Shown piece by piece: positions 23,627 through 31,606 of a stretch of DNA of 32,627 nucleotides. Source of the DNA: Calditrichia bacterium (GTDB lineage: Bacteria; Calditrichota; Calditrichia; Calditrichales; J004); the NCBI GenBank assembly GCA_026991535.1, contig JALXBH010000322.1, forward strand, positions 1-32,627. The letters are read 5' to 3'. The notes under the pieces were generated by a model that had not been told where the DNA came from, made no database searches, and saw only the letters and a program-made list of their open reading frames with translations. Each line of letters opens with the position of its first letter. The first letter of the stretch is position 1. The translations under genes were made by a program, and so were the position numbers.

Positions 23627-26173
23627 ATGAACAGAAGAAAAGACCTGCCCGAAAATCTGAAGCCACTGGAAGAACTGGCATATAATTTATGGTTTAGCTG
23701 GAACCCAGATGCCCGCGATCTTTTTCGTGATCTGGACGCCGATTTATGGCGGGAAAAAACCCGCAACCCGGCCGCTGTGCTGCTCAACGTGGATGGCAAG
23801 CGTCTGGAAAAGGCTTCCCGGGACGATGAATACCTGCAACGTCTGAATCATGTGTATGAGCGCTTTAAAAACTATATGGCCAGCAACGATACTCTTTTCC
23901 AGTCCAATTACCCCAACTTACACGATCAACTGGTGGCCTATTTCTCCGCCGAATATGGCATTCATGAGTCCCTGCCCAATTATGCGGGTGGACTCGGCGT
24001 TCTGGCCGGCGATCATTGTAAAACGGCCAGCGACCTCGGTCTGCCTTTTGTGGCCGTGGGTTTAATGTATAAGCATGCCTACTTCGACCAGTATATAAAC
24101 GAGGAAGGGCGGCAGATTGAGGAGTATAAGGAACTTGATCTGAATGAACTGCCTATTGCGCCCGTTCTGGACGAAAACGGCGATCCGGTTCTGGTCAGCG
24201 TGCCGATTATTGATCGCGAGGTTTTTATAAAAATCTGGCAGGTACGCGTCGGGCGCATCAGTCTATACTTGCTGGATACCAACGTGGAGCATAACACGGA
24301 GGAGGATAAAAACATCATCCACTCCCTCTATGGCGGATCGCGGGATACACGTATCCAGCAGGAGATTATCCTCGGTATCGGCGGTTTGCGCGCTCTGCGC
24401 AAGATCGGTCTGAACCCCACCACCTTTCACATGAACGAAGGTCACTCCGCCTTTTTGGGCCTGGAGCGTTTGTATGAGCTGATCAATGACGGCATGGATT
24501 TTAAACCGGCCCTGGAATTTGTCCGCTCGACAACCCTGTTTACTACCCACACCCCCATACCTGCCGGCAACGAGGCCTTTGAGTTCGAGATGATGGAACG
24601 CTATTTTAAAGACTTCTGGCCGCAAATCGATATGTCCGATGACTATTTCTTTGATCTGGGGCGGAATGTGAATATCCACCAGCATGAAAACTTTTCTCTA
24701 ACCATTCTGGCCTTGAATCTTTCCTATATGTCCAATGGTGTTAGTAAACTGCATGCCCAGGTTTCACGCCGTATGTGGCAAAAGGTTTTCCCCGCCGTGC
24801 CCACGGAAGAGGTGCCCATAGGTCATGTGACCAACGGTATTCATACCGAGTCCTGGTTGCATCGCGAGATGATCGCTCTGTTTAACAAATACATGGGCGC
24901 GGACTGGCGCAGCCATATCCATGAGGAGGATTTCTGGAACAAGATTTTTGATATCCCCGACGAAGAGTACTGGCAATCCATGTTGAAAATGAAGAAGGAC
25001 ATGGCTGACCGTCTGCGCAGGCGCTATAAGCAGCAGTTGGAGCGTTACCAGGGTGATCACGGCTATCCGGCGGCGGAAGAGATTCTGGATGAAAATGCCC
25101 TGACCATCGGTTTTGCCCGCCGTTTCGCTCCCTATAAGCGGGCCACGTTGATCTTCAGCGACCGTGAGCGCATACGTAAAATCCTCAACCAGAGCGATAA
25201 ACCCGTTCAAATATTGTTCAGCGGCAAGGCGCATCCGCAAAACGACGCCGGTAAGGAACTGATCCGCGAAATCAACGCCATCTCCAAGGAGGATGGTCTG
25301 CGCGGCAAGGTGGTGTTTATCGAAAACTACAGCATCAACACCAGCCGTCCGCTGATTTCCGGCGTGGATGTGTGGCTGAACAACCCCCGCCGTCCGTTGG
25401 AAGCCAGTGGTACATCGGGACAAAAGGTGCCCATCAACGGTGGTATAAATTTTTCCGTTCTCGATGGTTGGTGGCCGGAAGGTTACAACGGTAAAAACGG
25501 CTGGACCATCGGCAAGGAGGTGGAGTATGCCGACCATCTTCAACAGGACCGGGAAGACGCGCAGCAGATGTATGAGACCCTGGAAAAGGATATCGTACCT
25601 CTTTTTTACAAGCGGGATAAAAACGGCATTCCCGTGGAGTGGATCAAGACATCCAAGGAGTCGCTGCGGTCGGTATTGACCCGCTTTAGTACCCATACCA
25701 TGTTATGGAACTATATCACTAAATACTATGTGCCGGGTATGCACCGTAATATCAAATACAGTGAGAATGAAAACGCCGGCCTGTTCCGCTTTACCCGTTG
25801 GATGAACCGTATCCACCGCCATTGGCGCAAGGTGCAGATTAGCCTTAACGGCGGCGGTCTGGGCGAGGATAACCGTATCTTCGGTCCGGGTGAAACCAAG
25901 GAGATCAGTGTTTATGTCACCCACGGCGCCCTGAAAGCCGAGGAACTGCGTGTGGAACTGATTTTGGAACGGCAGGACGCCATCAAAGGACACCAGCATA
26001 TGGAAACCTATCCCATGGGGCTGATCGGCCAGGCCAAGGACAATACCTATGAATACCGGGCCCGGGTTAAGGCCAAGCGGGACGGTACGTATCGCTTTAA
26101 CTGCCGGGTCATTCCCACCCATCCCGACATGTTCAGCAAGCATGAAACCCGCCTGATACGCTGGTTGGATTAA
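23627..26173 (+). CDS. glgP: Alpha-glucan phosphorylase (glycogen/maltodextrin phosphorylase, GT35)
   Basis: 848 residues from the ATG at 23627, which has GGAAAGGAACAG upstream; the earlier ATG at 23612 has no ribosome site. It belongs to the DUF3417-containing short bacterial alpha-glucan phosphorylases. The N-terminal domain LEELAYNLWFSWNPDARDLF is diagnostic, and AEYGIHESLPNYAGGLGVL and FHMNEGHSAFL follow. The PLP site is PLEASGTSGQK (lysine at about residue 600), followed by NFSVLDGWW. The extra C-terminal beta domain (about 740-848) is typical of this group. The enzyme cuts alpha-1,4-glucans by phosphorolysis to glucose-1-phosphate in the cytoplasm. It stands alone with a terminator behind it. 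Confidence 0.95.
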   Translation: MNRRKDLPENLKPLEELAYNLWFSWNPDARDLFRDLDADLWREKTRNPAAVLLNVDGKRLEKASRDDEYLQRLNHVYERFKNYMASNDTLFQSNYPNLHDQLVAYFSAEYGIHESLPNYAGGLGVLAGDHCKTASDLGLPFVAVGLMYKHAYFDQYINEEGRQIEEYKELDLNELPIAPVLDENGDPVLVSVPIIDREVFIKIWQVRVGRISLYLLDTNVEHNTEEDKNIIHSLYGGSRDTRIQQEIILGIGGLRALRKIGLNPTTFHMNEGHSAFLGLERLYELINDGMDFKPALEFVRSTTLFTTHTPIPAGNEAFEFEMMERYFKDFWPQIDMSDDYFFDLGRNVNIHQHENFSLTILALNLSYMSNGVSKLHAQVSRRMWQKVFPAVPTEEVPIGHVTNGIHTESWLHREMIALFNKYMGADWRSHIHEEDFWNKIFDIPDEEYWQSMLKMKKDMADRLRRRYKQQLERYQGDHGYPAAEEILDENALTIGFARRFAPYKRATLIFSDRERIRKILNQSDKPVQILFSGKAHPQNDAGKELIREINAISKEDGLRGKVVFIENYSINTSRPLISGVDVWLNNPRRPLEASGTSGQKVPINGGINFSVLDGWWPEGYNGKNGWTIGKEVEYADHLQQDREDAQQMYETLEKDIVPLFYKRDKNGIPVEWIKTSKESLRSVLTRFSTHTMLWNYITKYYVPGMHRNIKYSENENAGLFRFTRWMNRIHRHWRKVQISLNGGGLGEDNRIFGPGETKEISVYVTHGALKAEELRVELILERQDAIKGHQHMETYPMGLIGQAKDNTYEYRARVKAKRDGTYRFNCRVIPTHPDMFSKHETRLIRWLD

Positions 26174-26180
26174 TACACGA

Positions 26181-26209
26181 AAAGGCCCGTTTAAGACGGG
26201 CCTTTTTTG
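26181..26209 (+). terminator. Rho-independent terminator after the glucan phosphorylase gene
   Basis: AAAGGCCCGT, loop TTAAG, ACGGGCCTTT, then a T-run. The perfect stem with A and T tracts on both sides suggests it can also end transcription of the minus-strand peptidase. Confidence 0.88.
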
Positions 26210-26273
26210 TTTTGGATATATCAACGAAGTTTGAAACCATACCTATCCCCGTGCAGGGGAGGGGACGATTCTT

Positions 26274-28271
26274 TTATTTCAAATAGCGTTCCAGCCAGCC
26301 GTGGACGGTGTGCCACCACAGGCGCGCGTTTTGCGGCTTGGTTACAAAATGATCCTCATCGGGGAAAAAGAGCAGTTGGCTGTCCACCCCTTGCCGTTGC
26401 AGGGCGGTAAACAGCTGCAGGCCCTGGGTATAGGGTACGCGGTAGTCATGCTCGCCGTGGATAACCAGCATCGGGGTTTTAAAATTCCCGGCCAGATTGG
26501 ACGGCGACCATTTTTCATAGAGCTCCGGGTTCTTCCAATAGGGGCCGCCAAATTCCCATTCCGGGAACCACAGTTCTTCCGTGGCGCCGTACATGCTGCG
26601 CTGATCGAAGACACCGTCGTGGGAAACCAGACATTTAAAGGGGTTTTCATGTCCGGCGATCCAGTTGATCATAAATCCGCCGTAGGAGGCGCCCGCCGCC
26701 CCCAGCCGCCCGGCATCGATAAAGGGATAATTCTTTAATACATAGTCTGTACCCAGCAACAAATCCTGGTAGGGTGCGCCACCCCAATCCCTGCTGACGG
26801 CGTCGGTAAAATCCTGCCCGTAGCCGGTGCTGCCATGGAAGTTGACGGCCCAGATCACATAGCCGGGGGCGGCAAACATCTGATAGCTCCAGCGGAAGTG
26901 AAAGTCATCGCCCCAGGCGCCCTGCGGACCGCCATGGATCAGTTGCACGGCGGGATAGACCTTGTTTTTGTCAAAAAAGGGCGGGGTCATGATCCAGCCC
27001 ATCACCGAATCCCCTTTGGCTCCGGTAAACCAGAATTTTTGCAGGCGGGGCAGTTCCAGTTCGCTGAGCAGGGCGTCGTTCAGGCGGGTCAGTTTTTCCA
27101 TCTTTTTTGTGCCGGTATCAAAACGGAACAGTTCGTAGGGCATGGCCGCGGTTTGCTTTTTAAACAACAGGGTGTGGTCGTTAAGGACTTGCAGGCCGCT
27201 GAGATAGTGCCCCTTGAGCACGGCCTTTCTGTTACCGTTCAGGTCGCTGTGATAGATGGAGACGGCACCTTCCTCGGCGGCGGTAAAATAGATGCCGCGG
27301 CTGTCCGCCTGCCATACGATTTCACCGGTGGAAAGGCTGAAGCTTTGTGTCAAATCCCGGGTTTCCCCTGTTTTAAGGTTTTTCATCATCAGACGGTAAC
27401 GGTCGGCCTCAAAGCCGGGCCGGGACATGGCCCGCCAGGCCAGCCATCGGCCGTCCGGGGAGAAGACCGGCTGGTTGTCATTGGCTTTGTTACCGGTCAG
27501 GCGGGTGGTTTTACCGCTTTCCATGTCATATAAAAAGATATCGTTATTGGTGCTGATGGCCACCATGTCATCCATATTGCGCACAAAGGCCAGCATCCTG
27601 CCGTCGGGACTAAAGGCATAATCCCGGGCACTGCCCAGATCGAGCGGCGGCGTGTCATAATCGCCGGGAGTCAGGTCTTTAAGTACCTTGCCCGAGCGAT
27701 CGGCCAGCAACAGATGGGAACGCTTGCCCTCCAGCCAGCGGTTCCAGTGGCGGAACATCAGTTGGTTGATGACCCGGGCCTTGACGGTACGCTTGCCGAA
27801 GGCCTCCTCATGCCGTTCCATGCAGTCCGGATCGGCGCAATTGGGGTCGACCTCGCTGACAAAAACGAACTGCTCCCCACCGGGCCGGATCAGGGCGTTG
27901 GCCGCGCCCGGTTTAAAGGCGGTTACCTCTGTGGTACTGTTCTTTTTCAGGTCGAAACGGGATATCTGTCCTCCGGTGTTGTACAGAAAACCGGAATTAT
28001 CTTCCAGCCAGACGGCGTGGGAGGCGTTGCCTTCCATCGCCAGTTTTTGCGACGTGCCCGTGTTTAAATCCAAAAGATAGATGGAGCGATGGAACGTGTT
28101 GCCGTCGATATCGGGCAGGGTGACGTCATAAAGGATTTTACTTTTATCGGGACTGAGGGCATAGCCGCCCAGGCGTTTCATGCTGAAAAAATCCTCGAAG
28201 GTGATGGCGCGTTTTCCCGCAAACAGCGCACTGCTGAAGATCAGGATGATAAGAAAAAATCGGAATTTCAT
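26274..28271 (-). CDS. S9 family peptidase (prolyl oligopeptidase/acylaminoacyl-peptidase type), secreted
   Basis: 665 residues from the ATG at 28271, which has AGGAGG 5 nt upstream and opens with a signal peptide (KFRFFLIILIFSSALFAG). Residues 20-390 form a beta-propeller with repeats such as YAFSPDGRMLAFVRNMDD and PVFSPDGRWLAWRAMS. The C-terminal alpha/beta hydrolase has GASYGG (Ser529), HGEHDYRVPY (Asp609) and PDEDHF (His641), the full serine triad. Such exported peptidases degrade short peptides after proline or acylated residues. The ribosome site overlaps the stop codon of a 63-residue membrane protein gene, so their translation is coupled. The bidirectional terminator at 26181 lies behind the stop. 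Confidence 0.93.
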   Translation of the reverse strand: MKFRFFLIILIFSSALFAGKRAITFEDFFSMKRLGGYALSPDKSKILYDVTLPDIDGNTFHRSIYLLDLNTGTSQKLAMEGNASHAVWLEDNSGFLYNTGGQISRFDLKKNSTTEVTAFKPGAANALIRPGGEQFVFVSEVDPNCADPDCMERHEEAFGKRTVKARVINQLMFRHWNRWLEGKRSHLLLADRSGKVLKDLTPGDYDTPPLDLGSARDYAFSPDGRMLAFVRNMDDMVAISTNNDIFLYDMESGKTTRLTGNKANDNQPVFSPDGRWLAWRAMSRPGFEADRYRLMMKNLKTGETRDLTQSFSLSTGEIVWQADSRGIYFTAAEEGAVSIYHSDLNGNRKAVLKGHYLSGLQVLNDHTLLFKKQTAAMPYELFRFDTGTKKMEKLTRLNDALLSELELPRLQKFWFTGAKGDSVMGWIMTPPFFDKNKVYPAVQLIHGGPQGAWGDDFHFRWSYQMFAAPGYVIWAVNFHGSTGYGQDFTDAVSRDWGGAPYQDLLLGTDYVLKNYPFIDAGRLGAAGASYGGFMINWIAGHENPFKCLVSHDGVFDQRSMYGATEELWFPEWEFGGPYWKNPELYEKWSPSNLAGNFKTPMLVIHGEHDYRVPYTQGLQLFTALQRQGVDSQLLFFPDEDHFVTKPQNARLWWHTVHGWLERYLK

Positions 28272-28279
28272 CGGGCCTC

Positions 28280-28471
28280 CTATTGGCATTGGATTATATT
28301 GTTGACGATCAGATAGGGGATGAGCAGATAAAGAATGCCGTCGCGTATCAGATAGAAAAGAAAGAAAGCGATAAGTACCTTCCAGCCCTTTTCCCTGATA
28401 AAGGCTTTAAGGCCTTTTTCCCTGATGAGGGTCAGCCATTCTTTAATAAATTTTGGGGCCAGGGAACGCAT
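28280..28471 (-). CDS. Small single-pass membrane protein coupled to S9 peptidase
   Basis: 63 residues: a basic amphipathic N-terminal half (LAPKFIKEWLTLIREKGLKAFIREKGWK) followed by one or two hydrophobic segments (VLIAFFLFYLIRDGILYLLIPYLIV). REKG occurs twice. The ATG has CGGAG upstream. The TAG stop shares bases with the AGGAGG of the peptidase gene. This arrangement and the amphipathic pattern make it likely to be a real small protein; no family is recognised. Confidence 0.6.
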   Translation of the reverse strand: MRSLAPKFIKEWLTLIREKGLKAFIREKGWKVLIAFFLFYLIRDGILYLLIPYLIVNNIIQCQ

Positions 28472-28620
28472 AATATCTCCGGGTAAGTAAGGAAGAATAA
28501 ATTAGAGATTAGAAACGAAGAAAACAACCGTTCGCGGTGGATTATAGACAATGATACAACGGATAATCCGGCTTGTAATGGAAAATAAAAATACAGAATA
28601 TTGGCGGCGGATAAAAAAGC

Positions 28621-29145
28621 TCAGGCGAAAACATTGATCAGGCTGCTTACTTCCATAGGCTGACTGGCGCCTCCGGAGGAGTAGAGGGCGTTCTGATCCT
28701 GCTCTAACTTCTTCAGTTCCTTTTGCGCTTCCAATTCCATGCGCCGGGCCTCGGCGGCCACGTTACGATCCTTTGAGGAAGGGTCGGCCGGAGCGAGGGC
28801 CGCTTTTTGAATCTGACGGGCTTTTTCAATAGTCCTTTGCGGATCTCCCTCCACTTTGGAGGTATCGATCTCCACATTGCCGCCCACGGCGTATTGTTTG
28901 TTGTCGGGACCGGTTTCCAGGTCAAAATCGGGACCGCCCCGGGCCAGGCTGCCGGCGGCGCGCAGGTGGGCCTGTTCGTGGCTGCGCACTTCCTGGTCGC
29001 GCTGTTTCATTTTGGCCAGTTTGGCCTCTTCTTCCGGGGAGAGTTGTTTTTGCTCCGGGCCGGTTGGATCGTTTTGAACCGCCGCCGGGCTTTGTTGTAA
29101 TGTAATGCTACTTTCAGCGCCGCTGATTTCCATGAGAGCCGTCAT
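28621..29145 (-). CDS. Putative metalloprotease-like protein of the SprA-related (CJM1_0395) family
   Basis: 174 residues, no signal peptide. The core reads KMKQRDQEVRSHEQAHLRAAG, where HEQAH has the HExxH zinc-peptidase form. GGPDFDLETGPDNKQYAVGG and EVEIDTSKVEGDP-like segments follow, then a charged helix with ARRMELEAQKELKKLEQ. This is the conserved block of the SprA-related / putative metalloprotease CJM1_0395 family. The N-terminal 45 residues are low-complexity Gln, Ser and Pro. The biochemical function is unproven, and the family name should not be confused with the gliding protein SprA. Upstream lies the tandem repeat region that probably contains its promoter. Confidence 0.8.
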   Translation of the reverse strand: MTALMEISGAESSITLQQSPAAVQNDPTGPEQKQLSPEEEAKLAKMKQRDQEVRSHEQAHLRAAGSLARGGPDFDLETGPDNKQYAVGGNVEIDTSKVEGDPQRTIEKARQIQKAALAPADPSSKDRNVAAEARRMELEAQKELKKLEQDQNALYSSGGASQPMEVSSLINVFA

Positions 29146-29282
29146 CTTTTGTTGTTACAGGATATGCTCTATATCGTCGGTTTAGGGCGGAGGATAAAAA
29201 CAGGCGCCCCAATGCGCGGAAATTGATACCCGGAAGAGGGTTTACGGTTTATTTCGCCGGTGATTCATTTCCCGGTATAGCA

Positions 29283-29506
29283 TATAATAAGGTAGGAAAA
29301 ACTGTTGGCAGCATTTTCTATTAAGGTCTTAACGATGTAAATAAGGCAGGTAAAACGCTGTTACATGCTCTTTACCGGACAGGGGATAAAATGGCTAATT
29401 ATAGCTATTGAACACCGCCGGTTTAAAAATCTTATTTCACTTCACCCGCCCTTAGTAGAAACAGGTACCCTTTAATCTGACAACCTTATTGTTTCCCGGC
29501 TTAACA
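29283..29506. repeat. 224-bp tandem repeat, unit 1
   Basis: Matched landmarks occur exactly 224 nt apart in units 1 and 2: TAATAAG (29285 and 29509), ATTTTCTA (29313 and 29537), AAATAAGG (29339 and 29563), CTTAGTAGAA or CTTAGCAGAA (29451 and 29675). AACCTTATT is at 225 (29482 and 29707). Identity is patchy, so the duplication is old. The last part of this unit forms the left half of the palindrome also found at 1111-1272. Confidence 0.8.
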
Positions 29507-29575
29507 CATAATAAGCTTTGGAAATATGTTGAGACCATTTTCTACTAAGGTTTTGCCGTTGAAAATAAGGTGGCA
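29421..29575. repeat. Intergenic imperfect palindrome, copy B
   Basis: Same motifs and spacing as copy A: CTTATTT (29431), CCTTAGTAGAA (29450-29460), AACCTTATT (29482-29490), then AATAAG (29510), TTCTACTAAGG (29540-29550) and AATAAGG (29564-29570). Motif distances equal copy A within each half. It straddles the border of the two 224-bp units. Confidence 0.75.
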
Positions 29576-29730
29576 AAAGGTTATTACAGAATACTCACAG
29601 GGCGGGACCGGAAAAATTATACTGTTTATGGTATGGAACAGCGGCCGCTTAAAACCGTATTTCTTTTTCCCGACCTTAGCAGAACCCCAGGCTCCGATAG
29701 AAAGGAAACCTTATTACCGCAACCCGATGC
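29507..29730. repeat. 224-bp tandem repeat, unit 2
   Basis: Second unit of the tandem array, matching unit 1 at constant offset. It ends at the left-type motifs CCTTAGCAGAA (29674-29684) and AACCTTATT (29707-29715), directly before the stop codon of the helical-repeat protein gene at 29740-29742. The open frame inside it is not credible as a gene. Confidence 0.75.
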
Positions 29731-29739
29731 TATTGCGGC

Positions 29740-31167
29740 CTATTTCCCCGGGGCAATATCCCGCAACTGAAAAGCGAGCTTTTCATAACCCTGTTTATCG
29801 ATAAACTTCTTCAACCGCTGGTATTTTTTTTGGCCCGGCCGGGTTTGTTTATAAATATAGATCAGGTTCTTGGCGCTGCCACCGCCAAACACGGCGGGCA
29901 GCTCTTTTATGGCTTTCCAGGCGTAATGCTCGGCCTTGTCCCAGTTCTGGGCGTTGGTGTAATAGCTGCTCATGATGTAGGAAAACCAGCCGTCAAAGAA
30001 AGGATCGCCGGCGGTAAAAGGAGGATGGGTAACATAGCTGTCCGGAATATCGGGAAAGGCACCCTTGTTGAGACGGCATTTAAAACGCATAAAAGCGGCC
30101 AGCTTATCGCGGTTTTTTTCAAAATGAGCCAGGTCCCGCTCCATCCAGGTCAGCAGGGCGGATGTGTTATCCGCGATGCAGTTCCCGTCCAGGATACGCA
30201 TGATGCGCATATTGTACGCGCTCCATTGCCGCTGAAACGGGCTGAGCAGTTGCGGTTTTTCCAGGGCCCGGCCGTAATGGACGCAGGCCGAATCAAAACG
30301 GCACAGTTCATAGGCATAGCGCCCGCGGGTAACCTCCAGGATGGTCTCCCCGGGGTCGTTAAAATAGGGACGGATCAGATCAAAACGACCGATGTTCATC
30401 ATGCGGTTCAGGTACCAGTCCTTAACCAGCCAGTTTTGGGGGTAGGTCCCGATCACCCACTCAAAATAGGGCCGGGCGTCGCGTTCGTTGTTTTCAAAGG
30501 TGTCGTAAATGTCGATCAGCGTGATGGCCGCCTCGCTTTTGGTCAGCTCGGCGTTTTCAAAGCACAGTTTCAGCATGCGTATGCCTTCTTCGCGGTTACC
30601 GCTAAAGCCGAGGGCCCTGGCCACAAAACCGATCACACCGCTGAGCCGGTCGGAGTAGTAGTTAAAAATACCCAGACCCAGCAAGGCGTCATAGTTTTCA
30701 GGGTCTTCCTCATAAAGGGCGTTGAGCAGACGGCGGCCCTTAAGGCCGTTGGTAAAGGTGTTCCACCACTCTTCGCGTTCGGCATATACCCGGCCCTGAT
30801 ATCCGTAAAGTCCGGCCAGGAACATTTTTTGCTCGTCATCCCATTCCCGGTCTTCAAACTTGTCAATGGCCGGTTCGGTGATCTCCAGAATCAGGTCCAT
30901 CAGTGAATCCCGGCGGGCATGGCGGGTGGCATAGGGGCCGGTGGCCGAAACATAAGCCCGCTGGCTGAAATGAATGGCCGCTTCCATAAAAAAGTATTTG
31001 GGGATATCCGGTTTAAGGCTTTGTTCCCGTTTGGCTATGTGCAACGCCTGCTCAAAGCGCAGGTTAAAGGTATGGTCAAAGATCAGGCTGTCCGTGGGGG
31101 TGAGCGGCAGATGGGTTGCGGGCAGGGTAAAAGGTGTTAACAGCAATATCAGGGCAATCAATCGCAT
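29740..31167 (-). CDS. Secreted helical-repeat (TPR-like) protein of unknown function
   Basis: 475 residues from an ATG at 31167, which has AGCGGAGG upstream and begins a signal peptide (RLIALILLLTPFTLPA). Upstream in-frame codons to 31191 have no such site. The mature protein is mostly alpha-helical with irregular repeats of about 35 residues (for example NYDALLGLGIFNYYSDRL, REEGIRMLKLCFENAEL, YAYELCRFDSACVHYGRAL). Aromatic and alanine spacing is as in tetratricopeptide units, so it may be a periplasmic scaffold. No enzymatic motif. It is transcribed towards the tandem repeats. Confidence 0.72.
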   Translation of the reverse strand: MRLIALILLLTPFTLPATHLPLTPTDSLIFDHTFNLRFEQALHIAKREQSLKPDIPKYFFMEAAIHFSQRAYVSATGPYATRHARRDSLMDLILEITEPAIDKFEDREWDDEQKMFLAGLYGYQGRVYAEREEWWNTFTNGLKGRRLLNALYEEDPENYDALLGLGIFNYYSDRLSGVIGFVARALGFSGNREEGIRMLKLCFENAELTKSEAAITLIDIYDTFENNERDARPYFEWVIGTYPQNWLVKDWYLNRMMNIGRFDLIRPYFNDPGETILEVTRGRYAYELCRFDSACVHYGRALEKPQLLSPFQRQWSAYNMRIMRILDGNCIADNTSALLTWMERDLAHFEKNRDKLAAFMRFKCRLNKGAFPDIPDSYVTHPPFTAGDPFFDGWFSYIMSSYYTNAQNWDKAEHYAWKAIKELPAVFGGGSAKNLIYIYKQTRPGQKKYQRLKKFIDKQGYEKLAFQLRDIAPGK

Positions 31168-31191
31168 TGGGAACCTCCGCTTGTTAATCAA

Positions 31192-31606
31192 AATTATCTG
31201 AACCTGGTTTAATGGATTAAGCGAATAACAAAAGACCCGTCTTATAAAATTTCATGGCATATAACGGATTTCTTTATGACCTTGTCTGTTATTTTAATTC
31301 TCACACAAAGAGACTAATATTTTATAATAGCTTATATCCTGATATAGATTCAAGGTTTTGAACGGATTTTTTTTACTACATTGTGTTTGATGCGTTTATT
31401 GATTCCCAAATCCATTCACCGGAATGTCACCCGGCTCTATGGTGCGCTCAGCCTGAATATAATATTTTTAAGACAAACAGAAAATAATAAAAGATTTTTC
31501 CCCGGAAGGCGAGAGGATAAAACCTCATAAAGGATTTTAAATTTTAATATACCCCATGCGGGCCTTCCCAAAAAGAGAAGACCCGGGGTACATTTTATAA
31601 TGATTA
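31192..31606. other. AT-rich intergenic stretch
   Basis: No gene, tRNA or repeat was recognised. The only structure seen is the hairpin at 31551-31589, which lies behind the stop of the next minus-strand gene. The stretch between 31200 and 31540 is AT-rich and should hold the promoter of the helical-repeat protein. Confidence 0.4.
31551..31589 (-). terminator. Hairpin after the right-edge gene, probable terminator
   Basis: ACCCC (31551-31555) pairs with GGGGT (31585-31589), and GGGCCTTC (31560-31567) with GAAGACCC (31577-31584), with one mismatch, a 4-nt bulge and a 9-nt loop. On the minus strand an AU-rich but not pure-T tract follows, so termination is less certain. Confidence 0.45.

Noticed and set aside
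24764-25696. Open frame of 310 codons on the minus strand
   Set aside because: Antisense to the conserved active-site region of the glucan phosphorylase.
29283-29730. Possible CRISPR array
   Set aside because: Only two long diverged units at 224 bp; no short direct repeats with equal spacers and no cas genes nearby.
29526-29804. 92-codon frame in the tandem repeat region
   Set aside because: It lies inside the non-coding 224-bp repeat and runs into the opposite gene's end; the repeat structure explains the conservation better.
29830-30906. Open frame of 358 codons on the plus strand
   Set aside because: Antisense shadow of the helical-repeat protein; the product is Gly/Val/His-rich with no known pattern.
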